Assembly: GCA_032988165.1 (NCBI GenBank)
Contig: JANTQF010000006.1
Coordinates: 124,001 to 188,000, forward strand
Direction: 5' to 3'
Source: Emmonsiellopsis sp. PD_33
Taxonomy: Eukaryota; Ascomycota; Eurotiomycetes; Onygenales; Ajellomycetaceae
Length of the DNA stretch: 64,000 nucleotides
The notes beneath the pieces were generated by a model. That model worked only from the letters and a program-made list of their open reading frames with translations. It had not been told where the DNA came from and searched no databases. Shown here one piece after another: positions 21,021 to 34,216 of this stretch (its first letter is position 1; each line of letters begins with the position of its first letter). A program made the position numbers and the translations under genes.

Positions 21021-24000
21021 AAGTTAGATAGGAAGACTTTTAAGAAGAAAATGACTGTTCTGATGATCCTTATACCTACCATAATTAATTATTCTTTTAA
21101 TATGAATGCTATGGTGAACAGTGATTACTATTACTATTTAATAATTCACCCTTGCATGGTTAATTATTATAACCTCCCACATATCCCAATCAACCCTCAA
21201 AAGATTGAAGGTGTCAATGGTGATACAGGCAGCTTCATATGAAATATAGTGAAGTTTGATATCAACATTAGCAGATTTCTCTAAGAAAATGCTTATGCAT
21301 ATGAGATTAAAAATCTTCCATATGACTTCATACTAGACCTATTATAACTATCTGAACATTAAGCTTTTATCAATGCTTGTAATTAATGCATTATATTCTC
21401 TGAAGGCATTCATATCTCTGAAAAAGACATTCATAAGATCACTAACCTTCACTAAATCTTCACTAATACTTATGACCTCCTCTGAAGCTGCAATCAGAAA
21501 TTTAAGTTCTAATCTCTCATTGAAATCTTCACTATTAGTATGGCTGATATAGAGAAGGCCCTCTCATAACTCTCTAAGAAGCTGAAGACTGACTCTATAA
21601 CAGTTTTCTCCCTATACTATTATAAATTCCTTAATATTTTTAATTATAAGGTCACTAAGAAGCTCCTACCATTCCACAGTGTGTATAACCACTATATTGA
21701 ATTTGAGAAGATAGATGGTAAAGACTCTCAGCTGCTCTGAGGACTGTTATATAACATGTTGCATGATAAATTGCTTATGCTCTATAAAACCCTTAATGAC
21801 CTTCTGGATAAGGGTTTCATCTGAGTTAGTAATTTACCTGCAGGTGCACCCATACTCTTCATGAAAAAGCTAGGTAAAGACCTCTAGTTCTGTGTTGACT
21901 ATTAGGGTCTCAACTACCTCATCTGAAAAGATTATTACTCACTACTGTTAATCAATGAGACTCTTAAATGGATTAGCTGAGTCAAGTAGTTTATAAAGCT
22001 GGATGTTATTTCCATATTCTATAAGATCTGAATTGCAGAAGGAGATGAATGGCTAACTGCCTTTTACATGAGATATAATCTATTTGAATGGATAGTTATC
22101 CCCTTTAGTCTTATGAATGCCCTGAACACTTTCAGAAATACATTAACTAGATCTTATAAGATTATTTAAATGAATTTGCTTCTATCTACCTCAATAACAT
22201 CCTTATCTTTACTGATAGATTCTGCAAGCAGTATTAAGAGTACATCTGAAAAGTCCTCATCTGTCTCTATAAATATAATCTCCTAATTAACATCAATAAA
22301 TCTATCTTTAAAGTTTAAGAGACAATCTACCTCAGCTTCATCATAGAGGTGGGGAAGGGAGTCTGTATGGACCCCAAGAAGATTACTACTATCCTTAAAT
22401 GGGAAGCTCCTATAACTGTAAAAGGTATATGAGGTTTCCTAGGATTTGTGAATTTCTACTAACACTTCATTTAAGATTTTTCTGATATCATCTGACTATT
22501 AACTAATCTCACATGTAAAGACCAGTAGTTTCAATGATCTAAGGAAGCAGATAAGATATTTACATGCCTTAAGTAGATATTCATCTCTGTCCTGATGCTC
22601 ATTACATTTAACTCTAACTATCTAATAGTGGTTGAAACAGACTCCTCTAGTTACATCACAGATAGTGCTCTCATGCAATGAGATGATGAAGGCATCCTGT
22701 GACCCTATACATTTATATCTAAGAAGCTCAGCTCTGCTGAAGCTAACTATAAGATCTATAATAAGAAACTTCTTACTATTATCTGATGTCTAGAAGAATG
22801 GGACTCTAAACTCTACAGCATAAAAAACCTTGAAATTATTATAAATCATAAGAATCTCTGATATTTTATGATGACCTATAAACTCTCTAAATGCTAGATG
22901 TACTGGGCTGAATTTCTTAGCTACTTCCATTTTATAATTTATTACTGCTCTGGCACAGAGAACTTCATAGCTGACACTCTCTTCTAATGTAAATAAAATA
23001 TACCTTCTAAAGACTCTGATGCCTGCTAAATAAACTGTAAATAAAGACTACTAGATCTATAGATCCTCAAAGAATCTGAAGTAATACTATATGAAGTAAT
23101 ATGTGTCTTACCTGTTGTCCTGCTAATTGTAACTACCTCACCCCTGCTTTAGGGACTCTGAGACACTGCTGCCACCTCTGATGAATACCTTCAGATGATG
23201 ACCTAGATTATCTGAGATAAAGCTTGCTGTTTTCTGTCTGAACTTCAAGTCTATATTAATATTACTAAATGCTCTGTAGACCCTAACTCCTAACTATACT
23301 TCTAAGGGAGGTGGTGAGTTTCTGATTCAGAACTATTGCACATCTAAATCAGACAAGAAACTCATGATTCTCTGATGACTAGCCATTCAGATTATAAAGT
23401 ATTCTACTGAATTTTATCCTAAGATTTCTACTGACCTGATATATCTCAGAGCATTTAATAGTTCATTTAGAACTACAACATCTGCTGATCTATTATCATC
23501 TAGTGGGACTACTATCAAAATCTACTCAAATCTCTTCTAATTTCTAAATGTATCTAGCATGATATTACCATCAATCTTACAGTAAATCTCTCTATGAGTA
23601 ACAGCTGCAAGAATATTCTTATCATTATTGACTACCTCAGTAAAGATGTTATCCTTAAACCCTGTATAAAGATAAATGTGCTCACAGTGATTAAAGCCTT
23701 CCTCTAAAGTCTGTTTTATTATCTATATAATTTACTCTATATAATTATCTTAAACTGTAAAACCCAGTTCATTAGAGCTGTTTAGAGCTAAATCTGCTAG
23801 CTCCTTAAGATCTTCTGACACCTCTTAACTACCTATTACCCTGAAATTGATGGTAGCACTAAATGTATGATCCAGATAATTAAAAACTACTTCTAAAAGT
23901 TCTATTTATATGCTTAGAATGACTGGAATGAACTCCTCCTACATGCTAAACTTACAATTAATGGCTGTAATGCTGTCAGCACTGATATTAGCCTATTCTT

Positions 24001-24686
24001 CCTCTTGCATGATTATAATTTTAAAGTTCTTAATCTTACTGAATCATCTGAACCTTCTGCTTCACCCTGCAGTCTGATTCAAATTATAGACACTATTATC
24101 TCAAAACTCTAGTAAGCTTATGAGTAGGCTGAATCCTCCATGGCCAGTACTTAGTAAAACTAATAGAACTATGTGAATGCCTACTGAAATCCCACTGAAT
24201 GCTATGAGATAGATGATAAGATCTAACTAGACTTCTGAAATATCATAACTAACTATCTATTTTGCACACTTAACTATTAATATGCTAAGTACACTGTCAT
24301 TGAAGTTCTGGGAAGTTATAACTACTACCTTAACATGCTACCTGGGATTCACAATGTGTTTCATATGAACCTGCTCCACAAGGCCTCTACTGACCTATTT
24401 CTCTTACAAGAGATCACTGACTGGCATCTGCCTGGCATCATCAGAGAAGATAATGAGGTAGAATATGAGATTGAGGCCATTCTTAACCACTACTGCTATG
24501 GATGAGGATTTCAGTATCTGATGAAGTAACTTAGCTATAAGACCTCTTTATAGGAACTGATCTTTACCCTGTAAGATATCACTGTACTTACCTGTTATAA
24601 AGAACTGCACCTGCCTAATAAGACTCTACCTGCACTGTGCTGTGTCTGATTTTCTGAACCCTCCTGCCTGCCCTCTAACTCTGAAT
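21021..24686 (+). pseudogene. B2 pol (protease, RT, RNase H, integrase, chromodomain)
   Basis: Decayed polyprotein in domain order. Protease tail YDFILDL near 21321. RT with KLDVISIFYKI and YLNNILIF near 22197 (both catalytic Asp of YLDD replaced by Asn). RNase H near 22640-22800. Integrase zinc-binding region DISQSI followed by a damaged NYNIC near 23440-23490, then HDITINLTVN and YLSKDVILKPC near 23560-23665. The C-terminal chromodomain near 24457-24590 reads EYEIEAILNH, GFQYLMK. The chromodomain places it among chromoviruses, which use it to direct integration to modified chromatin. Confidence 0.85.
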
Positions 24687-24698
24687 AGGGGGAGATAA
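24687..24698 (+). other. B2 polypurine tract
   Basis: GGGGGAGATAA lies immediately before the TG of the 3' LTR, as expected for the plus-strand primer site. The equivalent in B1 is GGAAAGGATAA before 26785. Confidence 0.7.
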
Positions 24699-24952
24699 TG
24701 TGAAGGACTATACTCTTATACTCTATATCTATAGTTTGCCTGAACTTTGCCTGATCTCTGACTGCTCAATTAGATGCCTCTAACTGAGCCTCTATATAAA
24801 TGTTTAGCTGCTCTGACCTTGTGTAATTTCCTTCTATTTATATTGTATGATCTCATGATTCCTTTTTCTTTTTCCTTCCTTTCTCTAGTGATTACAATCT
24901 TGATTCTAGCATATAGCTTGCATGATCCACTTATTGGAGCGCACCTGTTACA
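24699..24952 (+). repeat. B2 3' LTR
   Basis: 254 bp, TGTGAAGGAC to CCTGTTACA, followed by the target copy CATAA and then B1 pol sequence in register with 18810. Confidence 0.92.
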
Positions 24953-24957
24953 CATAA

Positions 24958-26784
24958 TGACCCATAAACTCTCTAAATGCTAAATATGCTGAGCTGAATT
25001 CCTCAGCTACTTCTATTTTATAATTTATTACTACTCTAACATAGAGAACTCCATGGCTGACATCCTTTCCCAATATGAATAGAATATACCTTCTGAAGAC
25101 TTTAATGCCTGCTGAGTAAACTATGAATAGAGGCTGTTAGATCTATAGATTCTTAAAGAATCTAAAGTAATACTACATGAAGTAATATATATCTTGTCTG
25201 TTACCCTACTAATTATAACTACCTCATTCTTACTTTAAGAACTCTGAAACACTACTGTCATCTCTGATGAATATCTTCAGATGATGATTCAGATCATCTA
25301 AGATAAAGCTTATTATTTTCTACTTGAACTCTAAGTTTATATTAATATTACTAAATGCTCTATAAACTCTAACTTCTAACTACACTTTCAGGGGAGACAG
25401 TAGATTCCTAATTCAGAACTGTTGCACATCTGAATCATACAAGAAACTTATAACTTCCTGATGACTAGTCACTCAGATTGTGACATACTCTACTAAATTT
25501 TATTGTGAGATTTTTACTGGCCTGATATGTCTTAGAGCATCTAATAATTCATTCAAAACTACAATATCTACTGATCTATTATTATCTGGCAAGATTGCTA
25601 TTAAGATCTACTTAAGTCTCTCTCAATTTCTAAATGTGTCTAACATAATGTTACCATCAATTTTGTAGTAGACCTTCTTATAAGTAATGACTACAAGAAT
25701 GTTCTTATCATTATTAACTACCTTAGTAAGAGTATTATCCTTAAATCCTGTATGAAGATAAATGTGCCTGCAGTGGTAAAAATCTTCCTTTAAAGTCTAT
25801 TTTATTATCTATACAGTCTATTCTGTATAATCATCTCAGACTGTAGAATCTAGTTCATTGGAGCTGTCTGAATCTAAATTTATTAGCTCCTTAAGATCTT
25901 CTGATACCTCTTAACTGCCTATCACCCTGAAACTGACAGCAGCACTAAATATATAATTCAGATAACTAAGAACTACCCCTAGAAGTTCTATTTATATATT
26001 CAGAATGATTGGAATGAACTCCTTCTACATGCTAAATTTATAATTAATAGTTGTAATACTATCAGTACTGATATCAGCCTGTTTTTCCTCTTGCATGATT
26101 ATAATCTTAAAGTTCTTAATCTTACTGAATTATCTGAACCTTCTACTCTACTCTACAGTCTGATTCAAATTATAGATATCATCATCTTGAAACTTTAGTA
26201 AGCCCATGAGTGAGCTGAATTCTCCATGGCCAGTGCCCAGTAAGATTAATAGAACTATATGAATGCCTGCTGAAATCCTGCTAAATACTATAAGATAGAT
26301 GATAAGATCTGGCTAGACCTCTAAAATATTACCACTAATTGCCTGTCTTGCATGCTTGACTACTGATATATTAAGTACACAGTTGTTGAAGTTCTAAGGA
26401 GTTATAATTACTGTCTTAACATACTACCTGAGATTTATAATATATTTTATATGAATCTACTCTGCAAGGCCTTCACTGACCTGTTCTTCTCACAAGAGGT
26501 TACTAACTGGCATCTGCCTGGCATTATTGGGAAGAATAATAAGGTAGAGTATGAGATTAAAGTCATTCTTAACTGCTGCTACTGTAGATGAGGATTTCAG
26601 TACCTAATGAAGTGACTTAACTATAAAGCTTCTTCATGGGAATCAATCTCTACTCTGTAAGACACTGCTGTGCTCACCCATTATGAAGAACTATACCTAC
26701 TTAATGAGGCTCTACCTGCAGTGTACTGCATCTGATTTTCTGAACCCTCCTGCCTGCCCTCTAAAACTAAATAGGAAAGGATAA
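24958..26784 (+). pseudogene. B1 RNase H end, integrase and chromodomain remnant
   Basis: Continues B1 pol after B2. Integrase is readable by alignment to B2 (cysteine region near 25590-25640, core near 25640-25760). The chromodomain near 26540-26680 reads VEYEIKVILN, GFQYLMK, SSWESISTL and YEELYLL. Stops are frequent. Ends at the purine tract GGAAAGGATAA before the 3' LTR. Confidence 0.83.
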
Positions 26785-27038
26785 TGTGAAGGGCTATGCC
26801 CTTATACCCTATATCTATAGCTTGCCTGAACTTTGCCTAATCTCTGACTACCTAATTGAATGCCTCTAATCAGGCCTTTATATAAATATTTATCTGCTCC
26901 AATCTTGCATAATTCTCTTTTATTTATATTGCACAATCTTGTGATTCCTTTTTCTTTTTCCTTTCTTTCTCTAGTAATTACAATCTTGATTCTAGCATAT
27001 AGCTTGCATAATCTGCTTATCAGAGTGCACTCATTACA
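26785..27038 (+). repeat. B1 3' LTR
   Basis: 254 bp, TGTGAAGGGC to CTCATTACA, same length and termini as both B2 LTRs. The next base begins copia C coding sequence read on the minus strand, marking B1's insertion point in C. Confidence 0.9.
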
Positions 27039-29108
27039 AAGATTATCCTTCAATTTCAGAAAGTAAGATATCTTATAGCACGTAGTGTCATCAACTATCA
27101 AAAGGAGATACTTATAGCCCTGTAGACTAGGTGTAAAATCATCAAGATCCCCAAATGTTTCATTGCCACCAGTGATATCAAAGTGCAGACATGCCCTGTG
27201 GGTTGTCAATCTTAGCATAGATTTACAAGATATTTGCTTTTTTAGTTTGCCTAACTTATATGTCTCACAGAAGGGTAGGTCTAGCCTCCTCTTGACCTCA
27301 AAGTCATTAACAGGGTCCTTCGAGAGTTTGATAACATCCTGCACATTGCAGTGACCAAATTGAACATGCCAGGTGTAGATGGTGTTCTTATAGTTGATGA
27401 TAAATTAACCTACCTCAGCTATCATGGCAGATTTTGTGTTATGAATGAGAAAGACTCTATACTCAGAGAGTAATGTATAATAAATCAACCTAGTTAGACT
27501 GTAGAATTTGAATTTAGAGAGCTCTTTACCATTATAAAGAAATTTGAAATTAAATTCATTGATTGCCAGACTATTAAAGCTGACAAGGTTATTAGCAGCC
27601 TGCAGCATGTAGCAAGCCTTCAAGAGGATAAGTTTATTACTGTCTGTAAGGGGGATAATAGCCTCTCTAATTCCTTCAGGATAGATCAAGTCACCACTGA
27701 CATTCTCAATGAGATCCAACTTATCTGCTGTAGGCTTTCAGATAGATGTAAACAGGCTGTAATTATTCTGAATGTGCCAGGTCAATTCAGTATTAAGATA
27801 CTGAATTGCCAGACCAACATAATGAGTAAGGCCTTTCAATATGACATCCTTTAAGATGGTAGACAGGCCCTTTAATGGACCTGCAAAATCTTTATTCTCA
27901 TCTGCTTTATTCTTATTCTCAGTAGATTTCACTTCCTTCTTGGTCAGAGCCTCAATTTTATCTTTATTTGCAGCCTGCCATTCCTTTAACTGATCCTTAT
28001 GATTCTTAAACTTGCATTTAGACTTAATATACTCAGTTTCATTGCAGTAAAAGTACTTCCATTCATCCTTGCAAGGGCTGTCAGCCTTCTCATCCTTTTT
28101 ATCATCTTTGGCATTGTCCTTCTTATCATCCTTTTTATTACCAGCTTTGAGACCCTTTCCTTTGCCAGTGTTAATAATAGTTTTCTAACATATAAGATCA
28201 TTGATGAGGTCATTCAAGTCCCATTCTGGGAGATAGGATTTTAGGTGATTACAGTAGTTATCCTTCAAGAAATTCTGCACAAAATACATGGTGTAATTAC
28301 TGAGACTACTGAGGAATCACTGACACAGGAAGCTATCTAGAAGCTCCCAGCCTTGACACATTAAATCCTCCATAGCCTTTCACCAGTTTATAGCATGAAT
28401 GACTATGTCACCACTACATTCAGTGATTAAGATATTTGTGATTTATTAGAAGAGCTTGTACTGTAAGTCCTCTGCATGCATCTAGTAAGCATCTTTAAGT
28501 CAGTCTCACAGGGTAATAAGGTCTCCTATGCTACCTGAGGACACAATTACTACCTGAGCATTCAACATTACATCTTGTTTGAGAGAATTGTACAGGGCTT
28601 CTCAAACATGACATCTCTTGTATCTTTAAATATCTGCCTCAGTACTATTCTCATCAATCTCCTTAAGCAGTTCCTTCTGACACTTTAAGATGATGTTGCT
28701 AACTTAGATTAAAATTATCTTCATTTTAAATATATTCCTCCAGATTATATAGTTTGAGTCTCCAGCAAGCTTGTTGTTCTCAGCAATCTTGATGCTGACA
28801 TCCTTGTAGTCTCAATGGAAGCTCTCATATAGATTAATGCAAGGAGTGTAGATAATAGAGGGCATTTAATGAATTAAAATAATAGAATCAGTTTGAGTCT
28901 GAATATGCACCTTCTGGTGGTCTTTTAGTATATCTTTAATGAGAGAGAGCATGGCATCAGAGAGTAAACTACTATCTACAAGTTTCTTATAGTTCTTCAT
29001 GATGAACTCCCTATCCACAATAGTCTCTCTATTCATAATGATTCTATCATTATCTGCCTGTGGAGTGGCATCACAGCTGCAGCCTGCAGCTACAATCTTC
29101 CAAGCCAT
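27039..29108 (-). pseudogene. Copia C gag-protease-integrase remnant
   Basis: One frame from about 29108 to the truncation at 27039. Gag has GDSNYIIWRNIFKMKIIL near 28750, the conserved YxxW signature of copia Gag. A zinc knuckle is damaged (YCNETEYIKSKC near 28040; expected Gly and His lost). Protease TWHIQNNYS near 27770 replaces the active-site WHIDSG. The integrase zinc region reads WHVQFGHCNM then LPFCETYKLGK (second Cys of CxxC changed to Tyr). The core start SLQGYKYLLLIVDDTT with YFLKLKD fits copia integrase. About 15 transition stops. RT and RNase H are absent here. Confidence 0.87.
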
Positions 29109-29617
29109 CCTATTGTTGTGTATCCATATCCATCACTTTTAAATTGCTCTGGATCTTCCTAGCTGTGTCTGGAGATGTAGATGGCCCTTCTTCAGGCTCA
29201 GAAGAGTTAAAGCTTTCTAATACACACAATTGAGATTGAGCTTCTTGCTCTACCTTCCATTGTGCCCTATATGCTGCTTCCCTTACTCATTATTTGTCTT
29301 CCTCCACTAAAAATTAGTCTTGAGATTCCTCCCTATCAGCAGCTCTATCTCCTTGATTTCTGGCTGACATCCAGTGTTCTTTTGACCAGGCCTGCACCTG
29401 GGAAGCTTAACAGTTGTTTGCACATTGAAAAATGGCATTTTGAGAAAATATAGGGGCCATAACCTGATGATATGGAAAGCTTAAGATCTTGCATTTAAGT
29501 GGTATGTATAGCTATCTAAGTATGCCAAGCAAGAATATGGGATCATATGATTAGAGAGTCATATAACCACACATTTATGAGCTATGCATCACAGGCCTTA
29601 TGGTCAGGGCTCCAACA
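29109..29617 (-). repeat. Copia C 5' LTR and leader (boundary approximate)
   Basis: Non-coding. Starts on the minus strand as TGTTGGAGCC at 29617. The LTR/leader boundary is not certain: TGGTCAAAAGAACAC near 29390 could be a damaged primer-binding site. The second LTR is outside the window, so length cannot be checked. Confidence 0.5.
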
Positions 29618-31800
29618 AACAGTAAATAGATTAGATTAGAAATAAGGATAAAATTTAAGATCTAAATGTGATAGTACACATAAACACTGATGAAGATATA
29701 AGCTCCAAAGATCTCAGTTAATTCAGACTACTTAATAATTTTGATGATTTTAATAGCCTCAGAGCAGCACCTATCAGCATTAATGATGTATCTAATAAGA
29801 ACCATGTTAGAGTAACTGAACTCAGATTTCACAATCTAAATGTATGTGTATGAAAGCTTGATGCTGATCAGGGTCTGATTCAGATTTTAAAAATACTCTA
29901 AAATAAACCAGTAAATTCCTAGTATAATCTCTTTATTATTATATTAAGATTATGAACCTTTCATACTAATATTATCCATGAAATTATCTGCCTGATAGGG
30001 AATATTTGAATGAAGAATATAAGCTATAACTTAGTAGAAAATAGCTATAGAATTTATAGCATCCTGTAGTAATATTATCTAGTAAAGAAGGCTGATCAGG
30101 GTTTAAAAGACTGTTATATCATAACTATTCTTATATAAGATGATCTGATTGTATTTAGAAAAGAAATTCATCATACTAATGATAATTTATCTAGTAAAAT
30201 CTTCTGTAAAAGTATTAGCACTGAGAGAGATATAGGTATCTCAAATTGTAATAGTATTTATATCCATCCAGGCATTAATGATTTGGTATTTCCCAGACTT
30301 CTTCTTTTTAATGAGAAATCATTTATTCTGATATAAATTATAGTAGTATTTAAAGACACTGAAATCAACTTGCTCACAAAGCATTTCTATAACTATTAGT
30401 AGCAATTTCCAAGGAATAGGAAACTTAGGGGCCTATCATACTTCATACTCAATAGCATGAATCTTAATCAGTAGAGAGACCCCCTCAGCCAGTTTTCTAT
30501 AATCACTAAAGCTCTATATTAATACTTTCTTCTGCCTGAGTAAGATCTCAATCAGCAGCTTGCATTCCTAGGGCATTAAAATCAATCTAATTCAAAGCTT
30601 TTCTATCCTGTTAGGCATGAGGTGAGAACTGCACAGGCAATCTGAGAAATAAGATATAATTAGATAGTTATAGAGTAAAGATGGATTCTTTATAGATTTA
30701 ATGTTATCTTAATATCATTTCTGATGAATCTTTCTCTATTAATCTCTCTTACCAGGGGTTCCTCCATCTATCATTAGTATATTGAGAGGCTGAATCTTGT
30801 TCACCTTTTACTTGTATAGTATGGTAACAATTAGGTGGTAAGATCAAGGAGAAAGCTCAGCAGAATCATATAGAGGAAGATCATACAGTTAGATGCCACA
30901 AACTTAATGAATTTTAGAGATAGAGTGCTATGAGAAAGGAAATATAGCACATGAAGATAGCTGGAAGTACTATTATAGAATGATAGAAATATGTGGTAGA
31001 GATTTCTAGAGCAATTAAATGATAATCTCTGATTGACTGAAGGTATTTATTGGCTCTGGGCCAGAAAATTTTGATTAGCTGGATCCTCTTTCACTACTCT
31101 TATACAGTAGAATTTCTACCCTATTATCTATTACTCTGACACAGCTGACTCTGACTTCATCTCTTTACTCACTATTATCATTATAAAGATCAGTCAGACT
31201 CAGTACTTTTAGTTTAAAGACTGATGCTTGCTGTGAAGATTATTCAGCTACCTATTACTATAATCTTCTGGAGAATAGCTGAGGAAGAAGACCTGATTAG
31301 TTTTATTATCTAGGTTGAAAATTATGATAGTGACATCACCTACATTATCTGTTTATTACACTAACTGAGTCACATTTTCATAAGGATAGCCTAGAATGCA
31401 CTCATGGGAACTACACTCTAGAATAAAGAAGATTTGAGGTACAGCTATGAATTTAATATAAATTAAAATATTCTTATAGATTCTAATAATATTATTATAT
31501 TAATTACCAGCACTAAGAATCAGCTTGAGGGCATCTTTCTGAATGATCAGATTGAGGCTTAAGGTAGTGCTCTTCATCATGCAGTTGATCTCTACCCTGC
31601 TGTTAAATATAATTTTAATCTAACCTTTTCTAATACTAATAGAAAATTTGATATGGCTGATGGACATCAGGTTCTACTGAGAGTCATATTCTGAGATGAG
31701 GTGAGAGGGCTGCACTAAGAAGACTCTAGTAGAATCTTTTTAAATTATATACTACTAAATTTCAGCTGGAAGATTCTGGAAGAATATTTACTATAGCTAA
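29618..31800 (-). pseudogene. Gypsy D protease and reverse transcriptase remnant
   Basis: RT blocks read NKWFLIKKKKSGKYQIINAW and DINTITIWD near 30360-30250, then NFFSKYNQIILYKNS, LLQDAINSIA and NFMDNISMKGS near 29990-29950. In this lineage the active site is normally FLDD; here it is FMDN. Upstream (about 31560-31330) VPQIFFILEC and HECILGYPYENVTQLV match the protease end. Stops are numerous. The lineage (NPWFLVKKKxGxYRLINA type) is common in fungi. Confidence 0.78.
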
Positions 31801-34060
31801 GTAGAGTAGGCTATAATATTTTTAACCTGAATTCCTGTGACCTCTTAACATATAATTCTCTTAAAGACTATTTAGATTATAGTAGCTCAGTTCTTCTTAT
31901 CCTTCATTTCAATAGAGAGCTTGAGTTCTTTAGGTTTTCTGGGATGGCAGAGAATAATTTCTTCTGAATTATAAGCATTTTAATTATTTTAGCATTAAAT
32001 ATAGCTTCATTAATCAGCTGAGTTAGCATTTCTTCCTGCAGCTGACTGTCAGAAAGAGTTTATAAATCATTAGGATCAGGTAAAGGTAAGATAATGTTCT
32101 CAATAAATGAGATAGATTTTTAAGAGCTATCTGAATAGTGACTGGCCCTTCAAGAGTAGATAGAAGGTAGGGTTTTCTCCTTTTCAATTTGGTTAGAGAG
32201 TGTAAATCAGTTCTTATCAGCAGCTAACTCTTTACTCTTACTATTTCTAGTAACAGTCTGAGTAACTATCATGCTAGCAACCTCTTCTATCTTGCTGTCT
32301 GAGTTGCCTTCTTCTATACTACTTTCAAATCTGATATTATATATACTGATAAAAATAACTACTAGTAATAGACTACTGTCAGAGGAAATAAGGATACTAC
32401 TGTCATTATGAAGTTTTACTGCTATTAGAATGATAGGAGGTGCAGATCTCTACTTAAGAGCATACTTAATGATGATGATATATGATTCATATTGATTCAT
32501 GTTGATTTTTAGGCTGTGCTGTATTATATATCCATTAAAGTATTTACTCATTCTATTTTAATGGATCTTTTTCTGATTAATTAACTTGCTGATTCAGAGA
32601 TACTGAGGAAGCATATAAGAGGAGTTACTGTAACTCTAATAGACATGAGGAAGATGATCATATTATAATATACTTTCAGATTGAGGTTAATATGGACTGT
32701 CAGGGCCACACTGCATCCTATAATAGGAAATATTTGCAAGATCTTAAGTAGGATTAATAGATCTCTAATTAGTGAGAATGTATAGCACTACAGCTAATTA
32801 TTATATATTTTCCTACTATTAAAATCCTGCAATGGCCAGTGACAGTGCATGCATTCAATTAATGAGAGATTCAAGCAGGCTATCATTCAAATTTCTTGAA
32901 GCCAGGTTAGAGGAGATAGATGGTATGAAAGAGGTCATCTGAGATCTCAGTACAGTCAGAGTAAATAAATTGAAGATAGGCTGAGTAGGAGGCAGCTGAG
33001 TAAGCAACATCATATAGGAGCTTAGGTTAGATATGATTATTCAGGCTATTTTTTCTTTAACTTTCTGAGATTCCATTGTGGCTTCACAAACCTTTAAAAT
33101 CTTCCACTCAGATGCATTGTTTTGGTTAAACCTAGCCTTATAAAAAGCCTTTTTATAAATCCCATCAGGTAGATCTTGTAAGAATAACTGGCAGGCAAGA
33201 GATTTCTGAATTTTATTTCAGCTAATTAGTAGCTTAGTGATGGCACAGAATTGGCAATAGAAAGTAAGAATATCTTAACTGAAAGGTCATTTGAAACTAG
33301 ATAGAGCATTTAGGTAGATCTGGTTGTATATTTACTGATAAGTATCATTCTATTAGAATTCTGACATTAATTTAGTCTTAACTTTAGTCTAGGTTTGCAG
33401 GTTCTTCACCAGCTGATCTATATAACTCTATAATTTCATAAAGTAATAGTTATGTAGCACTACTAAGACTTTATTCTTAGGAATATAGTGCAGCTTTAGC
33501 ACAGCATCAAACTGGTTGACAAACTGAGTGATATCTTTCTCATCAAAAGAGAAGGCTCTGAGAGATTCAGGAATCAGTATGAGTATAATAAGTTACTAAT
33601 AAATTATTTTACTTTCAGGAGGCAAGGCACTGCTAGAGGTTAGTAGGCCTGAAGAGGAATTAGCAGAGCTGAACATCTTCTCACTGTTGATGTTGATTTT
33701 TAGTGGCAGAGCTGATGCTTTTCCTAACTGAGTTTAATAATATGTGATGAAATCTGGCTGAGCATACTTAGGAGGTATATATTGATAGAGAAATAAATAG
33801 ATAAATAGTTCACATTTATAAATAAGAAATAGGTTAATAATAATAGCAATATCTATATCTTTTTGCAGGTAGAGATTTAGTAACTTAAGAAAGAGAAGGA
33901 ACTGTAAGATCTGCTGCAGATTTTTCTTCTCACTAGAGTCTACATTTATTGAGGAATGACTTAATGATTTTAATAGTTTAGTAGGTCTATTCTTTGAAGT
34001 TTTCTTCTAAGTTCTAACAGTATTACTATTAATGCAGCCACAAAGCTGTGGGCCCACTCC
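31801..34060 (-). pseudogene. Gypsy D gag region, heavily decayed
   Basis: Assigned by position between the D primer-binding site and protease. Charged and Ser-rich stretches can be read in several minus frames, but I could not assemble a single confident frame or a clear zinc knuckle. Very AT-rich; CpG nearly absent. Treat as gag by context only. Confidence 0.4.
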
Positions 34061-34198
34061 AATCAAATGGGCCTATTATAAATTAAAATAAGAGAATTGT
34101 GTTAAGCAGCACACTCAACAAAAGTAAAGGAAAAAGGGGAAAGAAACTCAGTATAATTATCTGTATTAATACTGTCATCTATTCATTCATTCATAATT

Positions 34199-34216
34199 TC
34201 TGATTGTGTGCACCAA
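34199..34216 (-). other. Gypsy D primer-binding site (candidate)
   Basis: On the minus strand TTGGTGCACACAATCAG follows the LTR end directly. TGG as the first bases matches the CCA end of a tRNA. The specific tRNA was not identified. Confidence 0.5.

Larger units (their letters stand above)
18816..24952 (+). mobile_element. Complete Ty3/gypsy chromovirus B2 nested in B1
   Basis: Full-length but inactive element of the same family as its host B1. Two LTRs of exactly 254 bp (18816-19069, 24699-24952), a 5-bp target duplication CATAA (18811-18815, 24953-24957), and a purine tract directly before the 3' LTR. Without the MITE at 19274-19840 it would be about 5.57 kb. Both gag and pol are broken by many stops and at least one single-base deletion near 22130. 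Confidence 0.93.
1..27038 (+). mobile_element. Ty3/gypsy chromovirus, family B, copy B1 (5' end outside window)
   Basis: A plus-strand LTR retrotransposon whose 5' LTR lies left of the window. Its body is split into 1-2524, 18264-18810 and 24958-26784 and ends in a 254-bp 3' LTR at 26785-27038. The splits are caused by Plavaka element A1 and by second family-B element B2. Order is gag zinc knuckle, protease, reverse transcriptase, RNase H, integrase, chromodomain. All frames are decayed by transition-type stops. The right flank is copia C coding sequence, so B1 appears inserted in C. The left target-site copy cannot be checked here. Confidence 0.88.
27039..29617 (-). mobile_element. Ty1/copia retrotransposon C, 5' part
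   Basis: Minus-strand copia element: 5' LTR at the right, then gag, protease and the start of integrase, cut off at 27039 by B1. The rest should lie left of the window. The right boundary is set at a TG start on the minus strand (TGTTGGAGCCCTGACC, 29617 leftwards), a typical fungal copia LTR start; the flank AACAG then leads into gypsy D. Confidence 0.8.

Noticed and set aside
26802..27344. 180-codon open frame taken as one protein
   Set aside because: Its last part runs into the B1 LTR. Only the part from 27039 up is copia; the rest is a junction artefact.
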